From NCBI RefSeq assembly GCF_014489115.1, contig NZ_JACTAH010000001.1, positions 2,046,001 through 2,110,000 of the forward strand: a DNA stretch of 64,000 nucleotides, read 5' to 3'. Origin of the DNA: Thauera sedimentorum. GTDB lineage: Bacteria > Pseudomonadota > Gammaproteobacteria > Burkholderiales > Rhodocyclaceae. The notes under the pieces were generated by a model. That model was not told the DNA's origin and did no database searches. It saw nothing but the letters and a program-made list of their open reading frames with translations. The position numbers were made by a program, and so were the translations under genes. How positions within the stretch are numbered: position 1 is the stretch's first letter; the number at the start of each line of letters is the position of its first letter. Below, piece by piece: positions 1 to 15,227 of this stretch.

Positions 1-219
1 CGCCTCGGGCACCGGGTCCGAGCCCGGACGGGTGGACTCCGCGCCCAGGTCCAGAATGTCGGCGCCCGCCTCGAGCGCCGCTTCCGCGCGTGCCAGCGCG
101 GCGGCCAGGTCGCTGCCCACCCCGTCGCCGGAGAACGAATCCGGGGTGAGATTGACGATGGCCATCACCCGCGGGCGGGACAGGTCCAGCTGGAAACGGC
201 CGCAGCGCAGCAGGCTCAT
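1..219 (-). CDS. folP: Dihydropteroate synthase, N-terminal part (cut by window edge)
   Basis: Condenses p-aminobenzoate with dihydropterin pyrophosphate in folate synthesis, in the cytoplasm. Only the first 73 codons are visible; the gene runs off the left edge. The DHPS signature AIVNLTPDSFS is at residues 20-30 and the second signature LDLGAESTRPG at 57-66, both characteristic of the pterin site. The ATG at 219 is preceded by AAGGAG. The gene lies just downstream of ftsH on the same strand, the common proteobacterial ftsH-folP order, with a short hairpin in between. Length and C-terminal PABA site cannot be checked here. Confidence 0.93.
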   Translation of the reverse strand, partial: MSLLRCGRFQLDLSRPRVMAIVNLTPDSFSGDGVGSDLAAALARAEAALEAGADILDLGAESTRPGSDPVPEA

Positions 220-240
220 CTTGGCTCCTTGGAATGCAAA

Positions 241-262
241 CGGGCCGGCAAAGGCCGGCCCG
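241..262 (-). terminator. Hairpin between ftsH and folP
   Basis: A perfect 9-bp stem (CGGGCCGGC paired with GCCGGCCCG, loop AAAG) fills the gap between the ftsH stop and the folP ribosome-binding site. Read on the minus strand it is followed only by CGTTTGC, so the U-tract is poor. It may reduce read-through into folP or stabilise the ftsH 3' end. Confidence 0.45.
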
Positions 263-286
263 CGGGTCGATGCAGTGAGATCGGGA

Positions 287-2179
<1,893 letters not shown>

Positions 2180-2301
2180 CGTATTTCCTCGAAAGCCCGA
2201 CTGGGGCCAGCGCAAGATTGACCCATTCTAGTGGCGAACGTTCCCGCCGGCAAACCAATCGGGACGATCAACAATAACAATTACAGAACGGCGGAAAGCG
2301 G

Positions 2302-2919
2302 CTACTTGCGCCCGGTTCCGAGCAGGTACACCTCGGCGCTGCGATCGCGCGAGGCCTTCGGCTTGCGCACCTGCACGCTGCGGAACACCTCCTGCATCTG
2401 CCGGCGCAGCTCGTCGAAGCCCTCGCCCTGGAATACCTTCACCACGATATTGCCGCCCGGCTTCAGATGCCGCGCGGCAAAATCCAGTGCCAGTTCGCAC
2501 AGATGGATGGAGCGCGCCTGGTCCACCGTGGGCACGCCAGACATGTTGGGGGCCATGTCCGACATTACAAGGTCCACCGCCGCACCCTGCAGGCTGGCCT
2601 CGAACTGTTCTGCCACCGCATCGTCGGTGAAATCGCCCTGCAGGAACTCGACCCCGGGGATAGGTTCGACCGGCAGCAGGTCGAGCGCGAACACCCGCCC
2701 CTTGGCCCCGATGCGCTGCACCGCGACCTGGCTCCACGAGCCCGGCGCAGCGCCCAGGTCCACCACCACCGCGCCGGGGCGCAGCAGGCGGTCACGGTCG
2801 TCGATCTCGGCGAGCTTGAACGCCGCCCGCGAGCGATAGCCGCGCGCCTTTGCCTGTTGCACGAAGGTGTCGTTCACATGTTCCTGCATCCAGGCCTTGC
2901 TGGTCTTGGTTCGCTTCAT
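2302..2919 (-). CDS. rlmE: 23S rRNA 2'-O-ribose (U2552) methyltransferase
   Basis: Methylates U2552 of 23S rRNA late in 50S assembly (the FtsJ/RrmJ family). The 205-residue protein begins [17 protein letters not shown], and the SAM-binding motif [13 protein letters not shown] follows. Further family features are the DLLPV block, [10 protein letters not shown] and the C-terminal KPKASR stretch. The ATG at 2919 is chosen by family length; an open frame reaches 3018 but its extra residues look like untranslated leader. No good Shine-Dalgarno is visible. It is divergent from yhbY, another 50S assembly factor, and upstream of ftsH, as in E. coli. Confidence 0.95.
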   Translation of the reverse strand: MKRTKTSKAWMQEHVNDTFVQQAKARGYRSRAAFKLAEIDDRDRLLRPGAVVVDLGAAPGSWSQVAVQRIGAKGRVFALDLLPVEPIPGVEFLQGDFTDDAVAEQFEASLQGAAVDLVMSDMAPNMSGVPTVDQARSIHLCELALDFAARHLKPGGNIVVKVFQGEGFDELRRQMQEVFRSVQVRKPKASRDRSAEVYLLGTGRK

Positions 2920-2950
2920 CGCAATAGATCGGAGTAGAATCCGCAACAAT

Positions 2951-2981
2951 CGAAGCCCCCGGCCGACTGGCGGGGGCTTCG
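2951..2981. other. Strong hairpin in the rlmE/yhbY divergent region
   Basis: An 11-bp perfect inverted repeat (arms CGAAGCCCCCG and CGGGGGCTTCG, 9-nt loop) lies between the two divergent start codons. On the minus strand it is followed by ATTGTT, and on the plus strand by CCACT, so neither side has a real U-tract. A TAGAAT -10-like box on the plus strand at 2935-2940 would place it at the very start of a yhbY leader. Confidence 0.6.
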
Positions 2982-2993
2982 CCACTAATCGGT

Positions 2994-3014
2994 GCGGAAC
3001 CCCGCGGGTTCCGC
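2994..3014. other. Second hairpin in the yhbY leader
   Basis: A 9-bp stem built on GCGGAACC and GGTTCCGC with one further C-G pair and a 3-nt loop, starting 12 nt after the preceding hairpin and ending about 40 nt before the yhbY ATG. The two stems together suggest a structured 5' leader for yhbY. Confidence 0.55.
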
Positions 3015-3056
3015 GCAATTCACCGGCACCGCCGGCGAGCAGAATCGAGAATACAG

Positions 3057-3527
3057 ATGAGCGAACTCACCCCCGCGCAACGCCGCGACCTGCGCGCCCG
3101 CGCCCACCACCTGAGCCCGGTCGCCAGCGTTGCGTCCAACGGCCTGAGCCCGGCCGTACTGGCCGAGATCGAGCGCGCGCTGCAGGCCCATGAACTGATC
3201 AAGGTCCGCGTCTACGGCACCGAGCGCGACGAACGCGACGCGCTGATGAAAGAGCTGTGCACCGCGCTCGGCGCAGCACCGGTCCAGCACATCGGCAACA
3301 TCCTGATCGTGTGGCGCGAGCGCCGCGAGGAAGAACGTGCTGCCGCCGCGCCGGCCGCCAAGACCGGCCGCGCCGCGCGCCCGTCGACCGCGAAGTCCGC
3401 CGCAGGGTTCGCAGCCGCCGCGCGCCGCGCCGCGCTGACCCAGGCCGCGCAGGCCAAGAACCGCAAGACCCGCGGCGCCCCCGGCGGTCGCTACAAACCG
3501 GCCGCGCCGTCGACCCGCAAGAAGTAA
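3057..3527 (+). CDS. yhbY: YhbY/CRS1-domain ribosome assembly RNA-binding protein
   Basis: Single-domain CRM (CRS1-YhbY) RNA-binding protein associated with pre-50S particles. The CRM domain covers about residues 3-98 and contains [21 protein letters not shown] and the ELIKVRVYG strand. After residue 100 there is an Ala/Arg/Lys-rich tail ([10 protein letters not shown] ... STRKK) of about 55 residues that is longer than in E. coli YhbY (97 residues) and probably disordered and RNA-contacting. The ATG at 3057 has only a weak GAGAA upstream. It is divergent from rlmE; its stop is 5 nt from the stop of the convergent membrane-protein gene. Confidence 0.93.
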   Translation: MSELTPAQRRDLRARAHHLSPVASVASNGLSPAVLAEIERALQAHELIKVRVYGTERDERDALMKELCTALGAAPVQHIGNILIVWRERREEERAAAAPAAKTGRAARPSTAKSAAGFAAAARRAALTQAAQAKNRKTRGAPGGRYKPAAPSTRKK

Positions 3528-3532
3528 GGCGC

Positions 3533-3994
3533 TCAGCGCAGCACCCGGCGCGGCGCGACCAGCAGCACCAGTCCGGCCACGCTCTGCACCAGGTAGAGCA
3601 CGCTGGACACGCCATGCCAGGTGGCGAAGCGGTCGCGCAGCGCGCTGTCCATCACCTCGCGCGGCCAGGCTTCCGCCTTGAGCTGCGCCATCAATGGCTG
3701 TATCCCGAACAGGATCGCCAGGCTCGCCGCCAGCATCAGCACGACCAGCCAGAACACCCAGCCACGAAACGCCGCCCAGCCCTGCCGCAGCGCCAGAAAC
3801 AGCAGCAGGTAGCCGGCGCAGGCCACGCCGATCCAGCCCACGCTGGCGAACAGGCGGCCGGCTACATTGCCGGCCAGTACGCGGTCGCCGATCATGGCGA
3901 ACAGCGTCGGCGCCACCAGGTAACCCACCACCCACAGCGCGCCCACCCACAGCGTGAGCGCAAGCAAGAAGGCGTAGTCCGCCAGACGGCGCAT
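3533..3994 (-). CDS. DUF4149-type integral membrane protein
   Basis: A 153-residue protein with four predicted membrane spans (about residues 8-28, 50-70, 80-100 and 128-147). The N-terminus LADYAFLLALTLWVGALWVVGYLVAPTLF matches the DUF4149 family, seen next to greA or yhbY in many betaproteobacteria. Function unknown. It follows greA by 16 nt on the same strand and probably shares its transcript. No signal peptide distinct from the first span and no catalytic motif were seen. Confidence 0.75.
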   Translation of the reverse strand: MRRLADYAFLLALTLWVGALWVVGYLVAPTLFAMIGDRVLAGNVAGRLFASVGWIGVACAGYLLLFLALRQGWAAFRGWVFWLVVLMLAASLAILFGIQPLMAQLKAEAWPREVMDSALRDRFATWHGVSSVLYLVQSVAGLVLLVAPRRVLR

Positions 3995-4010
3995 GCCGGT
4001 CCTGCCCGCC

Positions 4011-4486
4011 TCAGACGTAGCGGACGTCCACGATCTCGTACTCGCGCACGCCCCCCGGGGCCTGCACCTCGGCGATGTCGCCGGCGTACTTGCCGATCAG
4101 CGCACGGGCGATCGGCGAGCTGATGGAGATCTTGCCCAGCTTGATGTCGGCCTCGTCGTCGCCGACGATCTGATAGGTCACGGTCTGGCCGGAATCCATG
4201 TCCTCCAGTTCGACGGTGGCGCCGAACACGCAGCGGCCGTCGGCATCGAGCAGCGCGGGATCGATGATCTGCGCGCTGGCCAGCTTGCCTTCGAGCTCCA
4301 TGATGCGGCCCTCGATGAAGCCCTGGCGGTCCTTGGCGGCTTCGTACTCGGCGTTCTCGGACAGGTCGCCGTGCGAGCGCGCCTCGGCGATCGCGGCGAT
4401 CACGTTGGGGCGCTCCACGGTCTTCATGCGGTGCAGTTCGGCGCGCAGCATCTCGGCGCCGGCGACGGTGAGTGGCGTCTTGTTCA

Positions 4487-4487
<1 letters not shown>
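4011..4487 (-). CDS. greA: Transcription elongation factor GreA
   Basis: Rescues backtracked RNA polymerase by stimulating transcript cleavage through the secondary channel. The 158 residues are the normal length. The N-terminal coiled coil carries the acidic tip in [21 protein letters not shown] (D and E residues near 41-45 that coordinate Mg2+), followed by the FKBP-like C-terminal domain with [10 protein letters not shown]. Its ATG overlaps the carB stop by one base (TGATG), implying translational coupling to carAB; carAB-greA is a common betaproteobacterial order. Confidence 0.97.
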
Positions 4488-7711
<3,224 letters not shown>

Positions 7712-7734
7712 TGCCGTAGTCTCAAATCGGTGAC

Positions 7735-7752
7735 GGCGGGCCGTGGCCCGCC
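7735..7752 (-). other. Palindromic hairpin between carA and carB
   Basis: GGCGGGCC and GGCCCGCC arms separated by GT form an 18-nt near-perfect palindrome in the carA-carB gap. There is no following U-tract, so I read it as an intercistronic stem that may influence processing or the subunit ratio, not as a terminator. Confidence 0.5.
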
Positions 7753-7763
7753 GGGGTGCAGTC

Positions 7764-8906
7764 TTACTTGGCCGCTTCGATCAGTTGCACGAAGCGGTCG
7801 AAGAGATAGGACACGTCGTGCGGGCCGGGGCTGGCTTCCGGGTGTCCCTGGAAGGAGAAGGCCGGCACGTCGGTGCGGGCGATGCCCTGGTTGGAGCCGT
7901 CGAACAGCGACACGTGGGTGATCCGCAGGTTGTCCGGCATGCTGGCCGGGTCGACCGCGAAGCCGTGGTTCTGGCTGGTGATCAGCACCTGGCCGGTATC
8001 CATGTCCTTGACCGGGTGGTTCGCGCCGTGGTGGCCGAACTTCATCTTCATGGTCTTCGCACCCGAGGCCAGCGCGAGCAGCTGGTGGCCGAGGCAGATG
8101 CCGAAGGTCGGCACGCGGGCGTCGAGGATCTCGCGGATCGCGGCGATGGCGTAGTCGCAGGGCTCCGGGTCGCCGGGGCCGTTGGAGAGGAACACGCCGT
8201 CGGGCTTGAGCGCCAGCACGTCCTTGGCCGGAGTCTGCGCCGGCACCACGGTCAGGCGGCAGCCGCGGCTGGCGAGCATGCGCAGGATGTTGCGCTTGAC
8301 GCCGAAATCGTAGGCCACCACATGATGACGGCCGTCGGCCTGCGGCACATAGCCTTCGCCCAGCACCCACTCGCCCTCTTTCCAGGGGAAGGCCGCCGGC
8401 GCGCTCACCACCTTGGCCAGGTCCATGCCGGCCAGCCCGGGGAAGGCGCGCGCCTGGGCCACGGCCGCCTCGGCGTCGAGCACCTCGCCTACCGCGCCGG
8501 TGACGATGCAGCCGGCCTGCGCACCCTTCTCGCGCAGCACGCGGGTCAGGCGGCGGGTGTCGATGCCGGCGATGGCCACCACGTTCTCGGCCTTGAGATA
8601 GGCATCGAGCGTCTGGTCCATGCGGAAATTCGAGGGCAGGATGGGCAGGTCGCGGATCACCAGGCCGGCGGCGTGCACCCGGCCGGCTTCCACGTCCTCA
8701 CGGTTCACACCGGTGTTGCCGATGTGCGGATAGGTCAGCGTAACGATCTGGCGGCAATAGCTGGGGTCGGTCAGGATCTCCTGATAACCCGACATGGAGG
8801 TGTTGAACACCACCTCGCCGACCGTGCTGCCTGCCGCACCGATGCCCTTGCCGTGGAAGACCGTCCCGTCGGCAAGCGCGAGAAGGGCGGGCGGGAAAGC
8901 AGTCAC
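7764..8906 (-). CDS. carA: Carbamoyl phosphate synthase small (glutaminase) subunit
   Basis: Hydrolyses glutamine and channels ammonia to CarB. The N-terminal small-subunit domain starts [18 protein letters not shown]; the class I glutamine amidotransferase domain carries the nucleophile Cys in [12 protein letters not shown] and the His/Glu pair in [15 protein letters not shown] chose a GTG start at 8906 because CAGGAG lies 6-7 nt upstream and 380 residues is the family length; the frame is open to 9011 without a better start. The leader contains a consensus-like promoter and a terminator-like hairpin. Confidence 0.97.
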   Translation of the reverse strand: MTAFPPALLALADGTVFHGKGIGAAGSTVGEVVFNTSMSGYQEILTDPSYCRQIVTLTYPHIGNTGVNREDVEAGRVHAAGLVIRDLPILPSNFRMDQTLDAYLKAENVVAIAGIDTRRLTRVLREKGAQAGCIVTGAVGEVLDAEAAVAQARAFPGLAGMDLAKVVSAPAAFPWKEGEWVLGEGYVPQADGRHHVVAYDFGVKRNILRMLASRGCRLTVVPAQTPAKDVLALKPDGVFLSNGPGDPEPCDYAIAAIREILDARVPTFGICLGHQLLALASGAKTMKMKFGHHGANHPVKDMDTGQVLITSQNHGFAVDPASMPDNLRITHVSLFDGSNQGIARTDVPAFSFQGHPEASPGPHDVSYLFDRFVQLIEAAK

Positions 8907-8984
8907 GAGATACTCCTGGATACAGGCGGAATTTGGGGTGGACCGAAGGCACCGGAAGCCCGGAGCACGTCTGGCCCATACGTG

Positions 8985-9016
8985 AAAAAACGGGACGGAC
9001 CCACCGGCCAATCCCG
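8985..9016 (-). terminator. Terminator-like hairpin in the carA leader (possible attenuator)
   Basis: On the minus strand a CGGGA...TCCCG stem with a 16-nt loop is followed at once by six T residues. It starts only about 10 nt downstream of the predicted carA transcription start and ends about 80 nt before the GTG. The stem is short (5 bp), so strength is uncertain, but its position inside a pyrimidine-gene leader suggests attenuation or U-tract-dependent pausing. Confidence 0.45.
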
Positions 9017-9031
9017 CTTCAAATCCTTGAG

Positions 9032-9060
9032 ATTATATTGTTTTGCCGAGCCGTAGGCAA
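9032..9060 (-). promoter_or_regulatory. carA promoter (sigma-70 type)
   Basis: TTGCCT, 17-nt spacer, TATAAT on the minus strand; the -10 is a perfect match and the -35 matches 4 of 6. It is the only consensus-like promoter in the 232-nt gap between the hybrid kinase stop and the carA start. Confidence 0.6.
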
Positions 9061-9138
9061 CGCGGCGAGGTGTCGAGCCAAGCCCACCGGGCGGCTGCCC
9101 CCAACGGACGGACCGGATGAACGCCCTCTCGCTCCCGC

Positions 9139-11664
9139 TCACCCGCCGTGCAGATGCTGGCGCAGGTTGTTCGCCAGCAGATTCATCTCGCGGATCAACG
9201 CGGAAAGGGCGTCCGCACACCCGCTGCCGTCGCCGTCGCGGGAGACTTCTTCCAGCCGCCGCGCCGCCTTCTCCGCACGCCCGGCCCCGAAGATGCCGAC
9301 CGACCCCTTCATGGCGTGCGCCAGCTCGTAGAGGCGGCGCTGGTCGCACACCTCCCCGGCGCTCCGCAGCGCGGCGATGTTGGCTCCCAGGTCTCGGAAG
9401 AACAGCTGCAGCAACTGCCCAACCGCCTCTTCGTCACCCCCCAGCAAGGCCCGCGTATGCGCCAAGTTGGCCACTTCGTCGGACTGCGCCGGCGACCCGG
9501 CAGGTTCGAGCAGGGTTGCATCCGCCGCCTCGTCCAGCGATGCGACCATCTCGTCGTGCCGGCTGCACACGCGGTGTATCGCACCGAACAGCGCCGAGGG
9601 CTGTATCGGCTTGGTCACGTAGTCGTCCATGCCAGCCTCGAGGCAACGGGTGCGGTCGCCTTCCATGGCATGAGCGGTCATGGCGATGATGGGCACCGAC
9701 TGCCAACGCCCGGACATCGCCCAGCTGCGCCGCGCCTCGCGTGCCCGGATGGCCTGGGTGGCCTCGATGCCCCCCATCACCGGCATCTGCACATCCATCA
9801 GCACCACGTCGAACTGGCCGTCCTCGAGGATCTCGACCGCCTCCTGGCCGTTGTTCACGACGGTCACCCGATGCCCGGCACGCTCCAGGATGCGGGAGGC
9901 CACGGTCTGATTGACCGGATTGTCCTCGACCAGCAGCACGGCCAGCGACTGCCCGAGACCGGCCTCCTGCTCAAGCACCGTCCTGCCGAGATCCGGATCG
10001 AACTGGAGGAAGCTGTGCTCGTCGACCTCGTCCTCGGCCCCGTTGCAGGCAATCCTCAGCGCCTCGACCACGTCGCCGATCCCGAAGGGCTTGGCGAGCC
10101 GGGACGTCAGGCCAAGCTCCCGGCAACGCGCGAGGTCATCGCGCATCGAGTGGCTGGCAAGCATCATGACGATGCGCTCAAGCCATGTCGTCGATTCCCG
10201 GTAACGCGCAGCCAGCGCAAATCCTCCAGGCTCGGGCATGGCGGCATCCATGAGGACGAAATCCACCGGGTCATTGCCCTGCTGCGCCGCCGCGAGCGCG
10301 TCGACAACGGCCTGTCCCTCGCTCAGCGCCTCTGCCCGCAACCCCAGGCCGCACAACTCGTCTGCCAGCTGAGCGCCGAAGGCCGGATTGACCGCACCGA
10401 CCAGGATCCGCCTGCCCTGCAGGTCCTGCGCCTCGAGTCGCTGCGGCTCGGCGATCGCTTCCAGACGTGCCGTGAAACTGAAGGTGCTGCCGTAGCCCTC
10501 GCGGCTGCTGACGGTCAGCCGGCCACCCATCAGGCCGACGAGATGCCGGCAAATCGCCAGCCCCAGCCCGGTGCCGCCGTACTTGCGGGTGGTCGAGGTG
10601 TCGGCCTGGGAGAAGGCCCCGAATATGTCATCCAGCTTGTCATCCGGAATACCGATGCCGGTGTCGCGCACGGCAATGCAAAGCTCCGTCTCGGCGCCAT
10701 CCCGCCGGGCGACGGTCACCGCCACCTCGATCTCCCCCGCTTCGGTGAACTTGATGGCGTTGCCCACCAGATTGAGCAGCACCTGGCGAATACGCCCCGG
10801 GTCGCCGCGCAGCACCGCCGGCACATCGTCAGCGAGATGGCAATAGAGCTCCAGGCCCTTCTGGTGCCCGCGCAGCGCCAGCGACTTGACCGTCTCGCCG
10901 ACCACCGACGCCGGGGCAAAATCGATGTACTCCAGGTTGAGCTTGCCGGCCTCGATCTTGGAGAAGTCAAGCACGTCATTGATGATGGTGAGCAGCGCTT
11001 CCGCCGAGGACTTGACCGTCTGCAGGTAGTCGCGCTGCTCGGCGTCCGGGCCCGAATCGAGCAGCAGCTCGGTCATGCCGAGGATGCCGTTCATCGGCGT
11101 GCGGATCTCGTGGCTCATGTTGGCGAGAAAGTCGCCCTTTGCCCGGCTGGCCGCCTCGGCCGCCTCCTTGGCCTGCAGCAACTCGAGTTCCTTGTGCTTG
11201 GCATCGGTCACGTCACGCCACACGCCGGCCAGGCGTTGCCAGCGCCCGTCCGCGCCGCGCTCTTCGGCGCAGCCACGAACCTGGATCCACTGCCAGGCGT
11301 CCGCCCGCGTGCGCACGCGGAACTCGCATTCGAAACGGGGAAGATCGCCACGCAGGTGGCCACGCAGCAAGGCCTGCGCAGCACCGAGATCCACCGGATG
11401 AATCAGCGGCAGCCAGGCCTCCGGCCGCCGGCCGATCTCGTCCTCGGCATAGCCGAACAAGGCATACCAGTGGGCATCGACCTCGATCTCGTTCGTACTC
11501 AGGCGCCAGTCCCACAGGCCGCCGCCGGCATAGCGCAACGCAAGGTCGAGACGTGCGCGGGAGTCGGCCAGCTCGGCAAGCGCGCGATCACGCTCGTCGC
11601 ATAGCGACGCAAGCAGCGCGCGCAAGGCTACCGGATCCGTGGGCAGGTCCGGCAGCTCGCTCAT
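9139..11664 (-). CDS. Soluble hybrid sensor histidine kinase (PAS-HisKA-HATPase-REC-REC-HPt)
   Basis: An 841-residue multi-domain phosphorelay protein with no membrane segments. In order: a short N-terminal coil, a PAS domain (about 40-155), HisKA with phospho-His H185 in [10 protein letters not shown], HATPase (N302 in GNAIKF, D334 in DTGIGIP, GGTGLGL at 363-369), a first receiver (418-540, D473), a second receiver (575-695, DN at 581-582, D624, K685) and an HPt domain with H783 in AHAMKG. The first receiver starts ILVGAVN instead of the usual acidic pair, so it may not be phosphorylated. It starts 3 nt after the dapB stop and probably shares its transcript. No partner regulator is nearby, so input and output are unknown. 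Confidence 0.9.
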   Translation of the reverse strand: MSELPDLPTDPVALRALLASLCDERDRALAELADSRARLDLALRYAGGGLWDWRLSTNEIEVDAHWYALFGYAEDEIGRRPEAWLPLIHPVDLGAAQALLRGHLRGDLPRFECEFRVRTRADAWQWIQVRGCAEERGADGRWQRLAGVWRDVTDAKHKELELLQAKEAAEAASRAKGDFLANMSHEIRTPMNGILGMTELLLDSGPDAEQRDYLQTVKSSAEALLTIINDVLDFSKIEAGKLNLEYIDFAPASVVGETVKSLALRGHQKGLELYCHLADDVPAVLRGDPGRIRQVLLNLVGNAIKFTEAGEIEVAVTVARRDGAETELCIAVRDTGIGIPDDKLDDIFGAFSQADTSTTRKYGGTGLGLAICRHLVGLMGGRLTVSSREGYGSTFSFTARLEAIAEPQRLEAQDLQGRRILVGAVNPAFGAQLADELCGLGLRAEALSEGQAVVDALAAAQQGNDPVDFVLMDAAMPEPGGFALAARYRESTTWLERIVMMLASHSMRDDLARCRELGLTSRLAKPFGIGDVVEALRIACNGAEDEVDEHSFLQFDPDLGRTVLEQEAGLGQSLAVLLVEDNPVNQTVASRILERAGHRVTVVNNGQEAVEILEDGQFDVVLMDVQMPVMGGIEATQAIRAREARRSWAMSGRWQSVPIIAMTAHAMEGDRTRCLEAGMDDYVTKPIQPSALFGAIHRVCSRHDEMVASLDEAADATLLEPAGSPAQSDEVANLAHTRALLGGDEEAVGQLLQLFFRDLGANIAALRSAGEVCDQRRLYELAHAMKGSVGIFGAGRAEKAARRLEEVSRDGDGSGCADALSALIREMNLLANNLRQHLHGG

Positions 11665-11667
11665 GGT

Positions 11668-12510
<843 letters not shown>

Positions 12511-12927
12511 TCAGTCCTCGACCGGCGCCTCGATCTCGATCACCCGGCTGCGTTCGCCACGCTGGGCCTGCACCTCCGCCTGCGGATCGCCGGCCTGGAC
12601 GTCGCCCGCCACGCGATCGAGCGCGTCGCCCTCGAAGAACACCGAGATGACCCGCTGCTCGGGCTCGCCATGCCCCTTGGTGAACAGATAGACGTAGTCC
12701 CAGCGGTCGTTGCGGAACATGTCGACCACCAGCGGCGTACCGAGCACGAAACGCACCTGTTCGCGAGTCATGCCGCGACGCAACTGCGCGACCATTTCCT
12801 GGTCCACGTAGTTGCCCTGGCGGACATCGATGCGATACGGGTTGATGCGGTCCGTGATGGTTCCGAATGAACAACCGGCCAGCAGGCCGAGCGCGGCAAT
12901 CAGTGCCGTAATGTGCGGAAGGCGCAT
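12511..12927 (-). CDS. bamE: Outer membrane assembly lipoprotein BamE
   Basis: Small lipoprotein of the BAM complex that inserts beta-barrel proteins into the outer membrane. From the ATG at 12927 the protein is 138 residues, with a lipoprotein signal ending LLAGC (Cys19 lipidated) and the SmpA/OmlA core containing [37 protein letters not shown] at 12948 would add seven residues before the signal and is less likely. The C-terminal tail after residue 110 is acidic and variable. It is divergent from fur, an arrangement common in beta- and gammaproteobacteria. Confidence 0.93.
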   Translation of the reverse strand: MRLPHITALIAALGLLAGCSFGTITDRINPYRIDVRQGNYVDQEMVAQLRRGMTREQVRFVLGTPLVVDMFRNDRWDYVYLFTKGHGEPEQRVISVFFEGDALDRVAGDVQAGDPQAEVQAQRGERSRVIEIEAPVED

Positions 12928-12964
12928 GAGTGGTGTCTTGGTTGGCACGCCGATCGGCGCATCG

Positions 12965-12993
12965 TTCTCAGGTCAGGGCAAAAAATATATCAT
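12965..12993 (+). promoter_or_regulatory. Candidate fur promoter overlapping the bamE promoter region
   Basis: TTCTCA, 17-nt spacer, TATCAT on the plus strand. The same AT-rich patch read on the minus strand offers TATGAT (12994-12989) as a -10 for bamE, so the two divergent promoters would overlap. I found no GATAATGATAATCATTATC-like Fur box here. Confidence 0.35.
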
Positions 12994-13062
12994 AGGCGGG
13001 CTCGGCCACAGCGGTTCGCAAGCGCGGCTGCGCCGTTTCCTGCCACTCCCCGACAGGCAATC

Positions 13063-13503
13063 ATGTCCGAAAACTCACAAAGCCTCAAAAGCATCGGTCT
13101 CAAGGCCACCTATCCGCGCCTGAAGATACTTGACCTGTTTCAGACCTCCGAGCAGCGCCATCTCACGGCCGAAGACGTCTATCGCCTGCTGATGAGCGAA
13201 GGCATGGACATCGGCCTGGCCACCGTCTATCGCGTACTGACGCAGTTCGAGCAGGCCGGCCTGCTCGAGCGGCACTACTTCGAGTCGGGCAAGGCGGTCT
13301 TCGAGCTGCACGAAGGCGGGCACCACGACCATCTGGTCTGCCTGCAGTGCGGCAAGGTCGAGGAATTCTTCGATCCGGAGATCGAGCGCCGGCAGAACGC
13401 GGTAGCCGAGGAGCGCGGCTTCAAGATGAAGGACCACGCCCTCTACCTGTACGCCGAATGCATCAAGGAGAACTGCCCCAACCGCGGGGGCAACGGCGAG
13501 TAA
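13063..13503 (+). CDS. fur: Ferric uptake regulator Fur
   Basis: Iron-responsive DNA-binding repressor, 146 residues. The winged-helix domain includes [15 protein letters not shown] and the recognition helix region [19 protein letters not shown]; metal-site motifs are [16 protein letters not shown] (HHDH at about 87-90) and the C-terminal CxxxxC of ECIKENC. The ATG at 13063 is chosen by family N-terminus ([16 protein letters not shown]); the open frame extends upstream to 12913 through promoter sequence. It is convergent with recN. Confidence 0.97.
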   Translation: MSENSQSLKSIGLKATYPRLKILDLFQTSEQRHLTAEDVYRLLMSEGMDIGLATVYRVLTQFEQAGLLERHYFESGKAVFELHEGGHHDHLVCLQCGKVEEFFDPEIERRQNAVAEERGFKMKDHALYLYAECIKENCPNRGGNGE

Positions 13504-13554
13504 ACACGACCTTGGCCCGCAGCCCGGGCCGGTCGAAAACGGCTTGCCGCGTGC

Positions 13555-15213
13555 TCAGTCCGCGCCGAGCATCTCCGCGGCATGCCGGCGGGTGGTCTCG
13601 GTGATGTTCACCCCGCCCAGCATGCGGGCAATCTCTTCCACCCGCGCGCCCTGATCGAGCACCGAAACGCGGCTGAGCACCTCGCCGCCCTGCTCGGCCT
13701 TGGCGATGTTCCACTGCCAGTCCGCGCACGCGGCCACCTGTGGCAGGTGGGTCACGCACAGCACCTGGCGCTCGCGCCCCAGGCGATGCAGGAGCTTGCC
13801 GACGATCTCGGCCACCCCACCACCGATGCCGACATCGACCTCGTCGAAGATCAGCGTCGGCGTGGCAGAGTCGCGGCTGGTCATCACCTGGATCGCCAGG
13901 CCGATGCGCGACAACTCGCCACCGGAGGCCACCTTGGCCAGCGGGCGCAGCGGCTGGCTCGGGTTGGCCGCCACCAGGAACTCCACCGTCTCGTCGCCAT
14001 GCGCCGAACCGTCCGGCAGAGGGATGAGCGACGCCTCGAAGCGCCCGCCGGCCATCGCCAGCGTCTGCATGGCCTCGCTCACCTCGGCAGAGAGCGCAGC
14101 TGCGGCCGGACGGCGTAACGCGCCGAGTTGCCGTGCGGCGGTTTCGTAGGCCTTGCGCGCGGCGGCTTCCTGCTCCGCCAGTCGGGCCGGGTCGGCGCTG
14201 GCGCTCAACTCTTCCAGCCGCCTGCGCCAGTCCGCCAGCAGGGCGGGCAACGCTTCGGGCGCTGCGCGATGCTTGCGCGCAAGATCGGTCACCGCAGCAA
14301 TGCGGCCCTCCACCTCGGCCAGGCGCTCGGGGTCGAGGTCCAGCCGATCGCGATAGCGGCGCAGCGCATGCAAGGCCTCGTCCGCCTGGATGGCGGCGTC
14401 GGCCAGCAGGCTGCGCACCTCTTCGAGCGATGCGTCGATGCCGGCCATCTCGCCGACCTTGTTGCCCAGGCTGGCGAGCATGGGGGCTGCGGCCAGTTCG
14501 CCGTCGCCCAGGGCGACGAGCACCTCGTCGGCGCCGGACATCAGCCCCGCGGCATGTGCGAGGCGCGCGTGTTCCTGGTTCAGCTCCTGCCACTCGTCGG
14601 CGTCGAAAGCCAGCTCCTCGAGCTCGCGCACCTGCCAGGCGAGCAGCTCGCGCTCGCGCTCGGAGGCGGCGCTGTCGTGCTCGGCACGCTCGCGCCGCTC
14701 GACCGCCTGCCGCCAGTCGCGGTAGCGCGCCGCCACCTCGGCCACCGCCTCGGCGGCCCCCGCGTGGGCGTCGAGCAGCGCCCGCTGCGCGTCGGCACGC
14801 AAGAGGGCGTGATGGGCATGCTGGCCGTGGATGTCGCACAGCCACTCGCCGGCCTCGCGCAGCTGCGCCAGGGTGACCGGGGTGCCGTTCAACCAGGCCC
14901 GCGAACGCCCGCCCGCCTCCACCACGCGGCGCAGGATGAGCGCCCCGTCCTCGACCTCCAGGGCCTGCTCGGCAAGCCAGGCGGCGAGCGGCCCGTCGGG
15001 CGGCAGATCGAACTCGGCGCACACTTCCGCGCGCTCGCGCCCGGTGCGTACCGCGGCGGCATCGGCACGGTCGCCCAGCGCCAGGCCGAGCGCGTCGAGC
15101 AGAATGGACTTGCCCGCACCGGTCTCGCCGGTGAGGGCGCCGAAGCCGGCCTCGAAATCGAGCTCCAGGCGGTCGACGATGACGAAATCGCGTATGGTCA
15201 GGCGGCGCAGCAT
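13555..15213 (-). CDS. recN: DNA repair protein RecN
   Basis: SMC-like ATPase that acts early in double-strand break repair. The 552 residues match the family. Walker A is GETGAGKSILLDAL near the N-terminus, there is a long central coiled coil rich in Ala/Glu/Arg, and the C-terminal half holds the ABC signature VASGGELSRIGLA and Walker B TLIFDEVDVGIGG. The ATG at 15213 gives the conserved MLRRLTIRDFVIVDRLELDF; longer in-frame starts run through nadK. It follows nadK by 14 nt, a frequent pair. No LexA box was found in that gap. Confidence 0.96.
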   Translation of the reverse strand: MLRRLTIRDFVIVDRLELDFEAGFGALTGETGAGKSILLDALGLALGDRADAAAVRTGRERAEVCAEFDLPPDGPLAAWLAEQALEVEDGALILRRVVEAGGRSRAWLNGTPVTLAQLREAGEWLCDIHGQHAHHALLRADAQRALLDAHAGAAEAVAEVAARYRDWRQAVERRERAEHDSAASERERELLAWQVRELEELAFDADEWQELNQEHARLAHAAGLMSGADEVLVALGDGELAAAPMLASLGNKVGEMAGIDASLEEVRSLLADAAIQADEALHALRRYRDRLDLDPERLAEVEGRIAAVTDLARKHRAAPEALPALLADWRRRLEELSASADPARLAEQEAAARKAYETAARQLGALRRPAAAALSAEVSEAMQTLAMAGGRFEASLIPLPDGSAHGDETVEFLVAANPSQPLRPLAKVASGGELSRIGLAIQVMTSRDSATPTLIFDEVDVGIGGGVAEIVGKLLHRLGRERQVLCVTHLPQVAACADWQWNIAKAEQGGEVLSRVSVLDQGARVEEIARMLGGVNITETTRRHAAEMLGAD

Positions 15214-15227
15214 GGTGGACGCTGATG

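Noticed and set aside
9148..11604. An 818-codon open frame opposite the hybrid kinase
   Set aside because: Shadow frame; the minus-strand product has complete catalytic motifs.
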